Origin: Bin87 sp963663945
Lineage (GTDB): Bacteria; Chloroflexota; Dehalococcoidia; Lucifugimonadales; UBA3495
DNA length: 64,000 bases
Direction: 5' to 3'
NCBI GenBank assembly: GCA_963663945.1
Contig: OY760687.1
Span: 1,054,001 to 1,118,000 of the forward strand
In this document: piece after piece, positions 53,572-61,827 of the stretch
How the letters are laid out: every line of letters begins with the position of its first letter
How positions within the stretch are numbered: the first letter of the stretch is position 1
Program-made: the position numbers and the translations under genes
Notes under the pieces: generated by a model
The model's database searches: none
The model's input: only the letters and a program-made list of their open reading frames with translations
Told to the model about the DNA's origin: nothing

Positions 53572-54987
53572 ATGCCCCATCAAGAAGACATTCGATTGAT
53601 GGCCCATTTAATGAGACGGGCAGGCTTCGGTGATACCCGTGAGGAACTGGAGGAGCGTGTCTCCAAAGGCTACGAAGCCGTGGTCGAGGAGCTTCTGCAT
53701 CCAGAGCGGCAGCCGGCCATAGACGACGAACTGCTGTACCGGATCTTCCCGGGTTATGAGGGGGCCGGGGCGCCGGCAATAAATCAGGCCAATTGGGTGT
53801 TCCGGATGGTCAACACCAAACGGCCTCTGGAAGAGAAGATGGCCCTCTTCTGGCATCAGTTGTTCGCCACCAGCAACTCCAAGGTGGACAATCCACTGGA
53901 GCTGACTCGCCAGATTGCCATCTTCCGTGAACACGGATTGGGTACTTACCGCGACCTGCTGGTAGAGGTTGCAAAGTCGCCAGCCATGATCTTCTGGTTG
54001 GACAACCAGGGAAATCGTGACGGCGCCATAAATGAAAACTGGGGGCGGGAGTTGTTGGAGCTTTTCTCCCTCGGAGTCGGAAACTACTCAGAGGATGACA
54101 TCAGGGAAGCAGCCAGAGCCTTTACCGGATGGACGATTGCCCCAAAGATTCCCCGTAATCCTTACGGTCGTTTCCACTGGCAATTCGACTACAAACCTGA
54201 AGACCACGACGATCGGGAGAAGACCTTCCTGGGGTATACCGGGAACTTCAATGGCGAAGACATCGTGGACATTATTGCGGATCAACCGGCTACGGCCCGG
54301 TTCCTGGCCCGTCACCTCTACAGATTCTTCGTCGCCGACGAGCCCCATGTCGCCAGTTGGAACATTACACCACCAGTTGACCCTGACGCCATCGAGTTGT
54401 TGGCGGATGCCTACAATGAATCCCGTGGCGACATCCGGTCTATTTTGCGAGCGTTGTTCAACTCAGAGTTCTTCAAGAATGCCCGCTTCGCTCGGGTAAA
54501 GAGCCCGGCTGAATTGATCGTTGGCACTGTGCGTATGGCGGGCAACTATGAAGGCTTCAAGCCAGGATTCAACAATCTGGCGTTGGAGTGCGGTTGGCAG
54601 GGACAGGAGCTGCTCAATCCTCCCAGTGTGGAGGGTTGGCACACAGGCGAAGAATGGATCGACCCCGGTGTTTTGATGCGCCGGGTGAATTTTGCCGCGA
54701 GGATATTTGGAGACGTCTCACTACCCGGCGTGCAGGCTATCGTCAAACGGGTGTTAGTGAATGTCCATATGAATGGAGATTCTTCCCCCCAGGCGATAGT
54801 GGAAGCTTGTCTCGATGCGATGGGACCGTTGGAAGTCAACAGGGCGACCTACTCTGAATTGATTGCCCATGCCGAAAAATGTGGCGATCTAGCCTGGAGC
54901 ACCCACGAAGAATTCAGGGCTACAATGCACAATGTGAGCAAGATCTTGACCTTGATTGCCGCCTCGCGAGAATATCAGTTTGCCTAG
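53572..54987 (+). CDS. DUF1800 family protein
   Basis: The protein has about 471 residues. ATG 53572 is chosen because GGAGAGG ends about 5 nt before it and the family consensus starts right there (HLMRRAGFGDTREELE). An in-frame start at 53485 adds non-family sequence. The DUF1800 hallmarks are present: MALFWHQLFATS, NWGRELLELFSLGVGNYSEDD in outline, EAARAFTGW, and near the end NPPSVEGWHTGEEWI. The function is unknown. The family is almost always encoded next to DUF1501, as here. Many relatives are exported, but this one has no signal peptide. First gene of a three-gene operon. Confidence 0.88.
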   Translation: MPHQEDIRLMAHLMRRAGFGDTREELEERVSKGYEAVVEELLHPERQPAIDDELLYRIFPGYEGAGAPAINQANWVFRMVNTKRPLEEKMALFWHQLFATSNSKVDNPLELTRQIAIFREHGLGTYRDLLVEVAKSPAMIFWLDNQGNRDGAINENWGRELLELFSLGVGNYSEDDIREAARAFTGWTIAPKIPRNPYGRFHWQFDYKPEDHDDREKTFLGYTGNFNGEDIVDIIADQPATARFLARHLYRFFVADEPHVASWNITPPVDPDAIELLADAYNESRGDIRSILRALFNSEFFKNARFARVKSPAELIVGTVRMAGNYEGFKPGFNNLALECGWQGQELLNPPSVEGWHTGEEWIDPGVLMRRVNFAARIFGDVSLPGVQAIVKRVLVNVHMNGDSSPQAIVEACLDAMGPLEVNRATYSELIAHAEKCGDLAWSTHEEFRATMHNVSKILTLIAASREYQFA

Positions 54988-55022
54988 GCAAGCGCATACA
55001 ACTGATGTAGAAGGATATGAAC

Positions 55023-56159
55023 ATGGCATCAACCAATAAAGATCCCGTGCTGGTCGTGCTGGAGCTAACTGGGGCCAACGACTATCTCAATACGATTGTT
55101 CCTTATAGCAATCCCCTGTATTGGGATAACCGGCCCAAGGTCCATGTCCCTGAAGACCAACTGCTGCCCATAAATGACCAACTGGCATTCCGGGCCGATT
55201 CGGGCCCGTTGAAAGAATTCTATGACCAGGGCAACATGGCAATCATTCACGGAATCGGGTTTGAAAATTCACCCCGTTCGCACTTCCGTGCCATGGACAT
55301 CTGGCATACCTGCGAGCCGGATTCCATCGGCATTAACGGCTGGCTCGCCAAGGTCATCCGGGACTTGGATCCTGACGGCGAAAACGTGCTGAAGGGAGTT
55401 AACCTGGGCCAGGGTTTGCCTCGGGCACTGGCCATGAAGGGAGTTCCTGTTACTTCTGTCAACCACCTTCCTTCATACGGTGTACTCTCATCAAATCCGG
55501 GAATCGCCTCCGAGGAAGATCGGGTCCAGTTGTTGGAGACCTTTGCCCGCATGTACTCTCCCCTCATCGGCGCCGGACCGACCATGGAATATCTGGGACA
55601 GGCAGGACGGGATGCATTGCGAGGAGCCGACATCATCCGGGTTGCTCCCGAAACCTATTCTTCAACCGTAGAGTACGCCAATAATTCCATCGCGAGGCGC
55701 CTCAGAGACGTGGCCCAAGTGCATCTGGCCGGTCTGGGCACTCAGGTCTTTTACACCTCCCACGGGCCCTTCGACACCCACTATGACCAGCTGGGACCAC
55801 ATGAAAAACTTTGGACGGAAATTTCCGTTGCCATACGCGACTTCTTCGACGACCTGCGTGAGCACGACGCCTCAAACGAGGTGGTTATCATGTTGTTCAG
55901 CGAGTTTGGGCGCCGCGTCCGCGATAATGGCACTGGTACCGACCACGGAGCGGCTGGGGTAGCGTTCGCCATTGGCGACCGGGTGAATGGTGGAATGTAC
56001 GGGACCTATCCGTCGCTGAAACCGGAGGATCTCACTCAGGGAGACCTGGAGCCCAACTATGATTTCCGTGGCTTCTACTCCACTTTGGCGGAAAAGTGGC
56101 TGGGACTCGACCCTGTACCTATCGTTGGTGGGCACTTCGAGCAAATGTCCTTCGTGTAG
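55023..56159 (+). CDS. DUF1501 family protein (alkaline-phosphatase-superfamily-like)
   Basis: The protein has about 378 residues. It has the DUF1501 pattern: VLVVLELTGANDYLNT near the N-terminus, HGIGFENSPRSHFRAMDIW, LFSEFGRRVRDNGTGTDHGAAG. These motifs resemble metal-binding regions of sulfatase/phosphatase folds, but the family's reaction is not established. The DUF1501 members I know usually start with a Tat signal; here the domain begins within 6-8 residues, so the protein appears cytoplasmic. ATG 55023 has AAGGA at a normal distance; ATG 55017 is also possible. It lies about 35 nt after the DUF1800 gene. Confidence 0.87.
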   Translation: MASTNKDPVLVVLELTGANDYLNTIVPYSNPLYWDNRPKVHVPEDQLLPINDQLAFRADSGPLKEFYDQGNMAIIHGIGFENSPRSHFRAMDIWHTCEPDSIGINGWLAKVIRDLDPDGENVLKGVNLGQGLPRALAMKGVPVTSVNHLPSYGVLSSNPGIASEEDRVQLLETFARMYSPLIGAGPTMEYLGQAGRDALRGADIIRVAPETYSSTVEYANNSIARRLRDVAQVHLAGLGTQVFYTSHGPFDTHYDQLGPHEKLWTEISVAIRDFFDDLREHDASNEVVIMLFSEFGRRVRDNGTGTDHGAAGVAFAIGDRVNGGMYGTYPSLKPEDLTQGDLEPNYDFRGFYSTLAEKWLGLDPVPIVGGHFEQMSFV

Positions 56160-56195
56160 CTTTCGGACCCCAAAATAGTTCTCGGGAGAAGGGAT

Positions 56196-57194
56196 ATGCT
56201 GACCACCGTCGCCGCCGGCCGGGTGTATGACTACAGCTACTGCATAGGTATGTACAGTCAGGCTGGCTGGGGATTTTGGGCTCCCCAGGATTTCGTGCTG
56301 GGAGCGAACGGTCGAATTTATGTGTTGAGCCGCGGTGTGGAACAATTGGGGCAGCGTGTCACCAAGATCAACTTTGACCACGAGTTTCAAGGACAGTTCG
56401 GCTCCGTCGGAGAGGAAGACGGGCGCTTCGTTTGGCCCCGGTCAATTGATTTGGACCGTACTGGCCGAGTGTTCGTTTCGGACGAGTATCTCAACCGGGT
56501 AACCATTTACAGTGAAGAGGGTAGTTATCGATATCACTGGGGCAGGTCCGGCAGCGGAGACGGGCAGCTGAACGGACCGTCTGGAATTGCTTTCGACTCC
56601 CGGGGAACCGTTTGGGTGGTGGACAGCTTGAATCACCGGGTGCAGAGTTTCAGCCAGATCGGTGAGTTTCAGTCCAAATTCGGGAAGCAAGGTGGCGGTG
56701 ACGGAGATCTGGAGATGCCATGGGGTATCTGCATCGACCGTGAGGACAACATCTACGTCGCGGATTGGGGAAATAACCGGGTGCAAAAATTCGCCCCAAC
56801 TGGAGAGTTGCTCGTTAAGTTCGAAGGCTCCAGCACCGGGGTGGGTTCGCTCAAAGGGCCATCCGGTGTAGCGGTGGACTCAGATGGAGATGTATACGTA
56901 ACTGACTGGGGGAACCACCGAGTCCAGATCTACGCCGCCGACGGCCAATATATTACGGCGCTGGTCGGTGACGCCCAAGAGCCTTCGCCATGGGCCCAGA
57001 CCTACATCGACGCCAATCCGGATATCATCAAAGCCAGGCGGCGGACAGATCTGGAGCCTGAATGGCGGTTCCGGCGGCCAGTGGCTGTCAACGTTGACGC
57101 AGACGACCGGATCGTAGTTTTGGAGTCCTACCATCACCGGCTTCAAATCTACAACAAGCTAAGGGATTACGAGGAACCCTCAGTAAACTTGTAG
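56196..57194 (+). CDS. NHL-repeat beta-propeller protein
   Basis: The protein has 332 residues. It has about six NHL repeats, each with a pattern such as LNGPSGIAFDSRGTVWVVDS then NHRVQ, and FGKQGGGDGDLEMPWGI. Together they form a six-bladed propeller likely to bind a protein or other ligand. No signal peptide or membrane segment is seen, which fits the leaderless DUF1800 and DUF1501 partners upstream (36-nt gap). The last 40 residues leave the repeat pattern. The ribosome site is GGGAGAAGGG upstream of the ATG. Confidence 0.88.
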   Translation: MLTTVAAGRVYDYSYCIGMYSQAGWGFWAPQDFVLGANGRIYVLSRGVEQLGQRVTKINFDHEFQGQFGSVGEEDGRFVWPRSIDLDRTGRVFVSDEYLNRVTIYSEEGSYRYHWGRSGSGDGQLNGPSGIAFDSRGTVWVVDSLNHRVQSFSQIGEFQSKFGKQGGGDGDLEMPWGICIDREDNIYVADWGNNRVQKFAPTGELLVKFEGSSTGVGSLKGPSGVAVDSDGDVYVTDWGNHRVQIYAADGQYITALVGDAQEPSPWAQTYIDANPDIIKARRRTDLEPEWRFRRPVAVNVDADDRIVVLESYHHRLQIYNKLRDYEEPSVNL

Positions 57195-57288
57195 GCGCCT
57201 GCCCGTCTCCACATATTTGCCCGTTGCCGGTCATCTTCCCATTTCATCCCACCTGACTGGACAAAATCAAGAGCTTTTGTATAACTGT

Positions 57289-57454
57289 TCAGCGTTGAGG
57301 GGAAATGAGCAACCGGCGGGTTTCCAGGAGGGGGTTGAGGCCCCCTGGCCCGCCAGGTGCCGAAGAGGGACGCCAGGGTCATTTTGCTGCCGTTGCCCGC
57401 TTCCGAGCGGGTGCCGCCACTAATTTTCCGGCTGATTACCAGTCTCCTTAATAC
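57289..57454 (-). pseudogene. IS66-like transposase C-terminal remnant
   Basis: Reading from 57454, VLRRLVISRKISGGTRSEAG then KMTLASLFGTWRARG matches the C-terminal end of IS66-like transposases. A one-base change in a run of five G then breaks the frame; in the next frame LNPLLETRRLLISPQR completes the usual ending before a stop. A strong GC hairpin at 57315-57354 falls inside this coding remnant and is not treated as a terminator. Confidence 0.6.
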
Positions 57455-57810
57455 TGCTGCAGTGTCAGCAGTAAGGCTCCCGCCAGCAGGCACAAAGCGA
57501 TGTGATGACGCCAGCCTCGCCGGAGCCTGCCCCGTACTTGATAAGGGGTGCGGGTCTCGTACTCATCCAGCCCCACGTCGGGCTCCTCGGTTTCGAACTC
57601 GGTTTCAATGCGCCATCTGGAGCCGCCCACATAAGCCAGGGTTTCCAGCGGGGTGTCCTCAGGAGCGTCGGACAGGCAGTAGCGAGGTTCGCTGACGTCT
57701 CGGTTCCAGCGAAAGACCGCCCAGTGGATCTCACCGGGGGCCCCTGCCTGGCGGTGGGGCGCACCCGCCGCTAGGCGCTGAACTGATAAACCGGCGGTCC
57801 CTGGCTTCCC
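57448..57810 (-). pseudogene. IS701-type transposase C-terminal remnant
   Basis: The frame contains GEIHWAVFRWNRDVSEPRYCL, SDAPEDTPLETLAYVGGSRW, IETEFETEEPDVGLDEYETR and HHIALCLLAGALLLTLQQ, a clear IS701/DDE transposase C-terminus. Upstream sequence (to about 58000) is garbled and no N-terminus is present. A few extra residues (PYQVRGRLR) interrupt the usual ETRTW-GWHHH stretch. Its end overlaps the IS66-like remnant by a few bases. Confidence 0.72.
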
Positions 57811-58140
57811 TGAGCTACCGCTATCGTCTAACGGGCTTCCTCTCCGGAAAGTCGGCGTACCGCTCCCCCATGGTCTGCCTTTGCCCGCGGCGCAGCCTGG
57901 GCTTGCGGGGTCGCCCTTCACCCTGGTAGGCGGGACTGGTCCATTACAGCACCTCAGGCTACACCGTGAAGTTGGCGGAACGTCCTGGACGTAACCCATC
58001 CCCAGAATTGCCAGTCCTTCCCGGCCAGTCCTTTTCGGAAGGACGGCGACATACTGATAGACGACAATAAGGAATGCCTCTTGCGCCGACTATTCTTGCC
58101 GGTTGGGATGGTGTAAATCGTCCGGCACGGAGGTGCCGGA

Positions 58141-59643
58141 TTGATCAAGGACCGACAAGTCAGACTTTTGAGGCAAAAACGTATGGAAGGAAAAACACAG
58201 GAGACGGCGGCCGCCATGTCTGGGATGAGCGTGCGCTCGGCGCGCAAATGGCAGAGTGGCCCGTTGCCGTCGGAGACCAAACCGGAGCGCTGGTGGCGCA
58301 CTCGGTCCGATCCCTTCGACGGGGTGTGGGAAGAGGAGATTGAGCCACTGCTGCGGGACGACCCCAAGGGCAAGCTGAAGGCAACGACGATTATCGAATG
58401 GCTGGAGGAGCAGCATCCCGGCCAGTTCAGCACCTCCCAGCTGCGCACGCTGCAACGACGATTACAGGACTGGCGGGCGCTGAATGGTCCGGACCAGGAG
58501 GTGTACTTCCCCCAGGAGCATCCGCCGGGACGGGAGGCCCAGTTTGATTTCACCCACTGCAGCGCCCTGGGAGTGACCGTCGCCGGTGAGCCCTACCCCC
58601 ACCTGCTGTTTCAGCTGATCCTCAGCCACTCGGGCTGGCGCTACGCGGAGGTCGCCGCCGGCGAGACCTTCCTGGCCCTCAAGCAGGGATTACAGAATGC
58701 GCTCTGGGCCCTGGGCGGCGTACCGGAGGTGGTGCGTTCCGACAATACCTCTGCTGCCACCCACGAGATGAAACGCAGCCGAGGCCGGGCGCTAAACGAC
58801 AATTACGCCGCCCTGCTGGACCACTACGGTGTCCGATCCACCCGCATCAATCCTGGCAAGAGCCATGAAAACGGCGTCGCCGAGCACGCCCACTACCGTT
58901 TGAAAGACGCCGTGGACCAGGCCCTCATCCTGCGCGGCAGCCGCGATTTCCACACCGCCGACGACTACGCCGGTTTCGTCCGGAAGATGGTGGAGAAGCG
59001 CAATCGCCTGGTGCGGGGGAAGCTGGAGCAGGAAATGGCTTGCCTAAGACCCCTGCCGCCAGCCCCCATGCCGGAATACGCCAACTACCAGTCCAAGGTG
59101 CGCCGGTGGAGTACCATCCAGGTGGCGGGACGCAGCTACAGCGTCCCGTCCCGGCTCATTGGCAAGGTGGTACAGATCCGCCTCTATTCCGACCACGTGG
59201 AAGTGTACTACAAGGGCCACTTTGTGGAACGAATGGCGCGCGTGCACGGTGATGGGGAAGTAAACGTCAATTACCGCCACGTCATCAATTCCCTGGTGCG
59301 CAAGCCCGGAGCATTCGCCCGGTACCGGTTCAGGGAGCAGCTGTTTCCCACCTTGCGCTTCCGGCTCACCTACGACGCGCTCAGGCAGTGGCGTGGGGAG
59401 CGCGCCGACGTGGAGTACGTGCGCATCCTGCACCTGGCGGCCACCACCATGGAGGTCATGGTGGACAGCGCCCTGTCGCTGCTGCTGGAGACCGGTCAGC
59501 CCTTCGACTACGCCGAGGTGCGGGAACTGGCCGAGCCCAGGGTGCCCCAGGCTCCGGTGCTGGTCCTCTCTGGGAAGCCGGACCTGAAGATCTACGACGG
59601 TCTGCTCACGAGCAGTACGGCCATGGTGGGGGTGTGCGCATGA
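58141..59643 (+). CDS. istA: IS21-family transposase IstA
   Basis: The protein has 500 residues. TTG start with GGAGG 7 nt upstream. An N-terminal helix-turn-helix (RQKRMEGKTQETAAAMSGMSVRSA in outline) is followed by an integrase-type DDE core. Catalytic acidic residues are in AQFDFTHC, VVRSDNTSA and HENGVAEH. The C-terminal part with PSRLIGKVVQIRLYSDHVEVY fits the IstA DNA-binding region. The stop overlaps the istB start by 4 nt (ATGA), so translation is coupled. No frameshift is seen. Confidence 0.93.
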   Translation: MIKDRQVRLLRQKRMEGKTQETAAAMSGMSVRSARKWQSGPLPSETKPERWWRTRSDPFDGVWEEEIEPLLRDDPKGKLKATTIIEWLEEQHPGQFSTSQLRTLQRRLQDWRALNGPDQEVYFPQEHPPGREAQFDFTHCSALGVTVAGEPYPHLLFQLILSHSGWRYAEVAAGETFLALKQGLQNALWALGGVPEVVRSDNTSAATHEMKRSRGRALNDNYAALLDHYGVRSTRINPGKSHENGVAEHAHYRLKDAVDQALILRGSRDFHTADDYAGFVRKMVEKRNRLVRGKLEQEMACLRPLPPAPMPEYANYQSKVRRWSTIQVAGRSYSVPSRLIGKVVQIRLYSDHVEVYYKGHFVERMARVHGDGEVNVNYRHVINSLVRKPGAFARYRFREQLFPTLRFRLTYDALRQWRGERADVEYVRILHLAATTMEVMVDSALSLLLETGQPFDYAEVRELAEPRVPQAPVLVLSGKPDLKIYDGLLTSSTAMVGVCA

Positions 59644-60431
59644 TGGACACCCCCACCAGCGTGATCCAGGAGCGCATCGGCGAGCTATGCCGCGAATTCA
59701 AGCTGCCCACCATGGGCGCTCAGTCGGTGGCCCGTTTCACTGAGGCTGGCCACGGCGAGGCCCTGTCCACCTTCCTGGAGGTGCTGGAGCAGGAGGCCGA
59801 GGATCGCCGCCACCGGCGCATCAACCGGCTGCGTCAGGCGTCCCGGCTGCCCTCGGGCAAGACCTGGGAGACCTTCGAGCATCACCGGATGCCCCTGACT
59901 CTTCGTCAACAGATGGACCATCTGGCCCAGGGCAGTTTCGTGGAACACGGCGTCAACGTGCTGGCCTTCGGGCTCCCCGGCACCGGCAAGACCCACGCCC
60001 TATGCGCTCTGGGCCACCGCCTGGTGGAAGCCGGACACTCCGTCCTCTTCGCTCCAGCCTACCGCCTGGTGCAGGACCTCCTCGCCGCCAAGCGCGACTT
60101 CGACCTGCCCCGACAACTGCGCAAGCTGGACAACTTCGACTTCCTCCTCCTGGACGATCTCGGCTACCTGCCCCAGGGGGCCGAGGAGTCCGAGGTCCTC
60201 TTCACCCTCATCGCCGAACGCTACGAACGCCGGTCCCTGGGCATCACGTCCAACCTGGTCTTCTCCGAGTGGGAGCGCATCTTCGCCAACCCCATGGCTA
60301 CCGCCGCAGCGATTGACCGGGTGGTCCACCACTCCGTCATCCTGGAATTCGACGTCCCCAGCTACCGGACTGACGCAGCACAGCAACGCGGCGAGACTGC
60401 TGCGGCCGAGGAGGTGAACCGGCAAAACTAA
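59640..60431 (+). CDS. istB: IS21-family helper ATPase IstB
   Basis: The protein has 263 residues. ATG 59640 overlaps the istA stop; a longer frame extends upstream but is only istA read in another frame. Walker A is GLPGTGKTH near 109-117 and Walker B FLLLDDLGYLPQ near 168-179, followed by the IstB sensor region (LGITSNLVFSEWERIF in outline). IstB is the AAA+ partner that helps IstA choose and engage target DNA. It appears complete. Confidence 0.94.
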   Translation: MMDTPTSVIQERIGELCREFKLPTMGAQSVARFTEAGHGEALSTFLEVLEQEAEDRRHRRINRLRQASRLPSGKTWETFEHHRMPLTLRQQMDHLAQGSFVEHGVNVLAFGLPGTGKTHALCALGHRLVEAGHSVLFAPAYRLVQDLLAAKRDFDLPRQLRKLDNFDFLLLDDLGYLPQGAEESEVLFTLIAERYERRSLGITSNLVFSEWERIFANPMATAAAIDRVVHHSVILEFDVPSYRTDAAQQRGETAAAEEVNRQN

Positions 60432-60453
60432 TCGACGATAAATCGGCAAGAAT

Positions 60454-60908
60454 GGTTGACGCGGGACAAACGGCGCATTATACCCGGGAGTCTCTACAAA
60501 TCGGCACATAAATTGACACACTTTTTTCGCTAACGTCAAAGTTGTGCCACATATCAGCAGTAGTGTATCTGGCCGGGATATGTGCTGAACCTGAGTGCAA
60601 ACTTACTTTTTCGACCAGAGGCCACCGTATTTTGACAAGTTAGGGCACCCGCTGCAGCAGCGAACGAACGAAAAGAATTGTTGACATACAAAAATCATGA
60701 CTAAACCGGTCATACAAATCTTTACATAAAAACCCTAACAGAGGCCGGCCAGAGCAGACAATTGTGCGGCGTAACATCGGAAGCGGGAATTTCAATTGTC
60801 TGCTCTGGCCGGCAACGCCCGGTTCAACGCCCAACGCCGCCAACGACGTTGCCCCTGCATAAGAAAAATACTCGTCCGCGGGAATCCAAGAACCCTGCGA
60901 CGGACCGA
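60454..60908. other. Intergenic between two IS elements
   Basis: About 450 nt that includes the right end of the IS21 element and a perfect 21-bp inverted repeat (listed separately). The stretch 60500-60740 is AT-richer than its surroundings. No gene is supported. Confidence 0.4.
60744..60813. repeat. 21-bp perfect inverted repeat, 28-nt spacer
   Basis: The left arm at 60744-60764 begins GCCGGCCAGAGCAG and ends ACAATTG. The right arm at 60793-60813 is its exact complement. Outside the arms the two flanks diverge completely. It could be a transcription barrier next to the IS5-type element, the remains of a MITE, or a recombination site. Confidence 0.7.
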
Positions 60909-61757
60909 GGGGGTGTCGTCACAACCATGAGAGGGTGATGGATTGGAGCGAGTTGGGAGGATGGGGAGTGTGCGAGCAGCGCACCGGCGCCACGACATGA
61001 CCGATGATGTTTGGGAGCGATTGAGGCCGCATCTGCCCGGGGGAGAGGGCAAGCAGGGCAGGCCGGCCCATGACAACCGCCGGTTCAGCGACGCCGTGTG
61101 CTGGATTTTGCGCACCGGAGTTCCTTGACCGGAGCGCCCTGGCGGGATTTGCCGTCGGACTACGGAGACTGGAAGAACCCCCACCGGCGCTTCTGCCGCT
61201 GGCGAGACCATGGAGTGTGGGCCGGACCGCTGGAGGCGGTGATGGATGACCCTGATTTCGAATGGCTGATGATCGACGCCAGCTATATCAAGGCCCATCC
61301 CCACGGGGCTGGGGCTCGTGGCGGAAACCAGTCCATTGCCCGCACCAAAGGGGGCTGAACAGCAAGCTGCACCCGGCGGTGGAATCCCACTGGATGCCGG
61401 TAAGGCTGGCCGTTACCGAGGGCACGGTTGCCGACTCCTCCCAGGCATTGCCTCTGATCCAAGGGATAGAGGCCCGGTGTCCGCTGGCGGACAAAGCCTA
61501 CGATACCAATGCAATCATAGCCACGGCCCGGGAATTGGGAATGGACCCAGTGATACCGCCGAAGAGGAACCGTAGGGAACCGCGGGACTATGACCGGGTG
61601 CTGTACCGGTTGAGCCACCTGGTGGAGAACGGTTTCCTGGAGTTCAAGCAACGGCGCGGGGTGGCGACCCATTATGCCAAGGGAGCGGCGTCTTACCTAG
61701 CCATCTGCCAACTCCGGTCAGTGATGGTCCGGAGCAAACTCTTTTGACGACACCCCC
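60909..61757 (+). mobile_element. IS5-family insertion sequence, frameshifted
   Basis: Terminal inverted repeats GGGGGTGTCGTCA (60909-60921) and TGACGACACCCCC (61745-61757) match over 13 bp and bracket an 849-bp element, a normal size for compact IS5-group elements. The transposase frame inside is broken. No clear target duplication was seen. Confidence 0.82.
60961..61747 (+). pseudogene. IS5-family transposase, interrupted
   Basis: The protein is spread over three frames. The first part, DDVWERLRPHLPGG ... CWILRTGVP, stops at 61128. The second frame resumes with GAPWRDLPSDYGDW and includes WLMIDASYIKAHPHG (first catalytic Asp). It ends at 61358 in IARTKGG. The third continues with LNSKLHPAV, LADKAYDTNAI (second Asp) and the C-terminus. 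The first break is a 14-nt insertion flanked by the 7-nt repeat ACCGGAG (61114 and 61128); removing it restores RTGAPWRDLP. The second break is at AAAGGGGGC (61347-61355), where a -1 slip restores the frame, as in IS5 elements that use programmed frameshifting. Confidence 0.8.
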
Positions 61758-61827
61758 CAGCATGATGAAGCAGTCGTTACGAACCCTCCGTCTTAGACCA
61801 TAGATTTCGGACAGCGGTAAGGCGGGG

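Larger units (their letters stand above)
58040..60530 (+). mobile_element. IS21-family insertion sequence
   Basis: An istA-istB pair is flanked by related repeats. ATTCTTGCCG lies at 58092-58101 and its complement CGGCAAGAAT at 60444-60453, each next to a TGCGCCG/CGGCGCA motif further out. This is typical of the multiple terminal repeats of IS21 elements. The outermost ends and target duplication could not be fixed, so the limits are approximate. Both genes look intact, so the element may be active. Confidence 0.8.

Noticed and set aside
57315..57354. Strong GC hairpin after the NHL gene, first taken for a terminator
   Set aside because: It lies within the coding remnant of an IS66-like transposase, has a bulged stem and lacks a T-tract.
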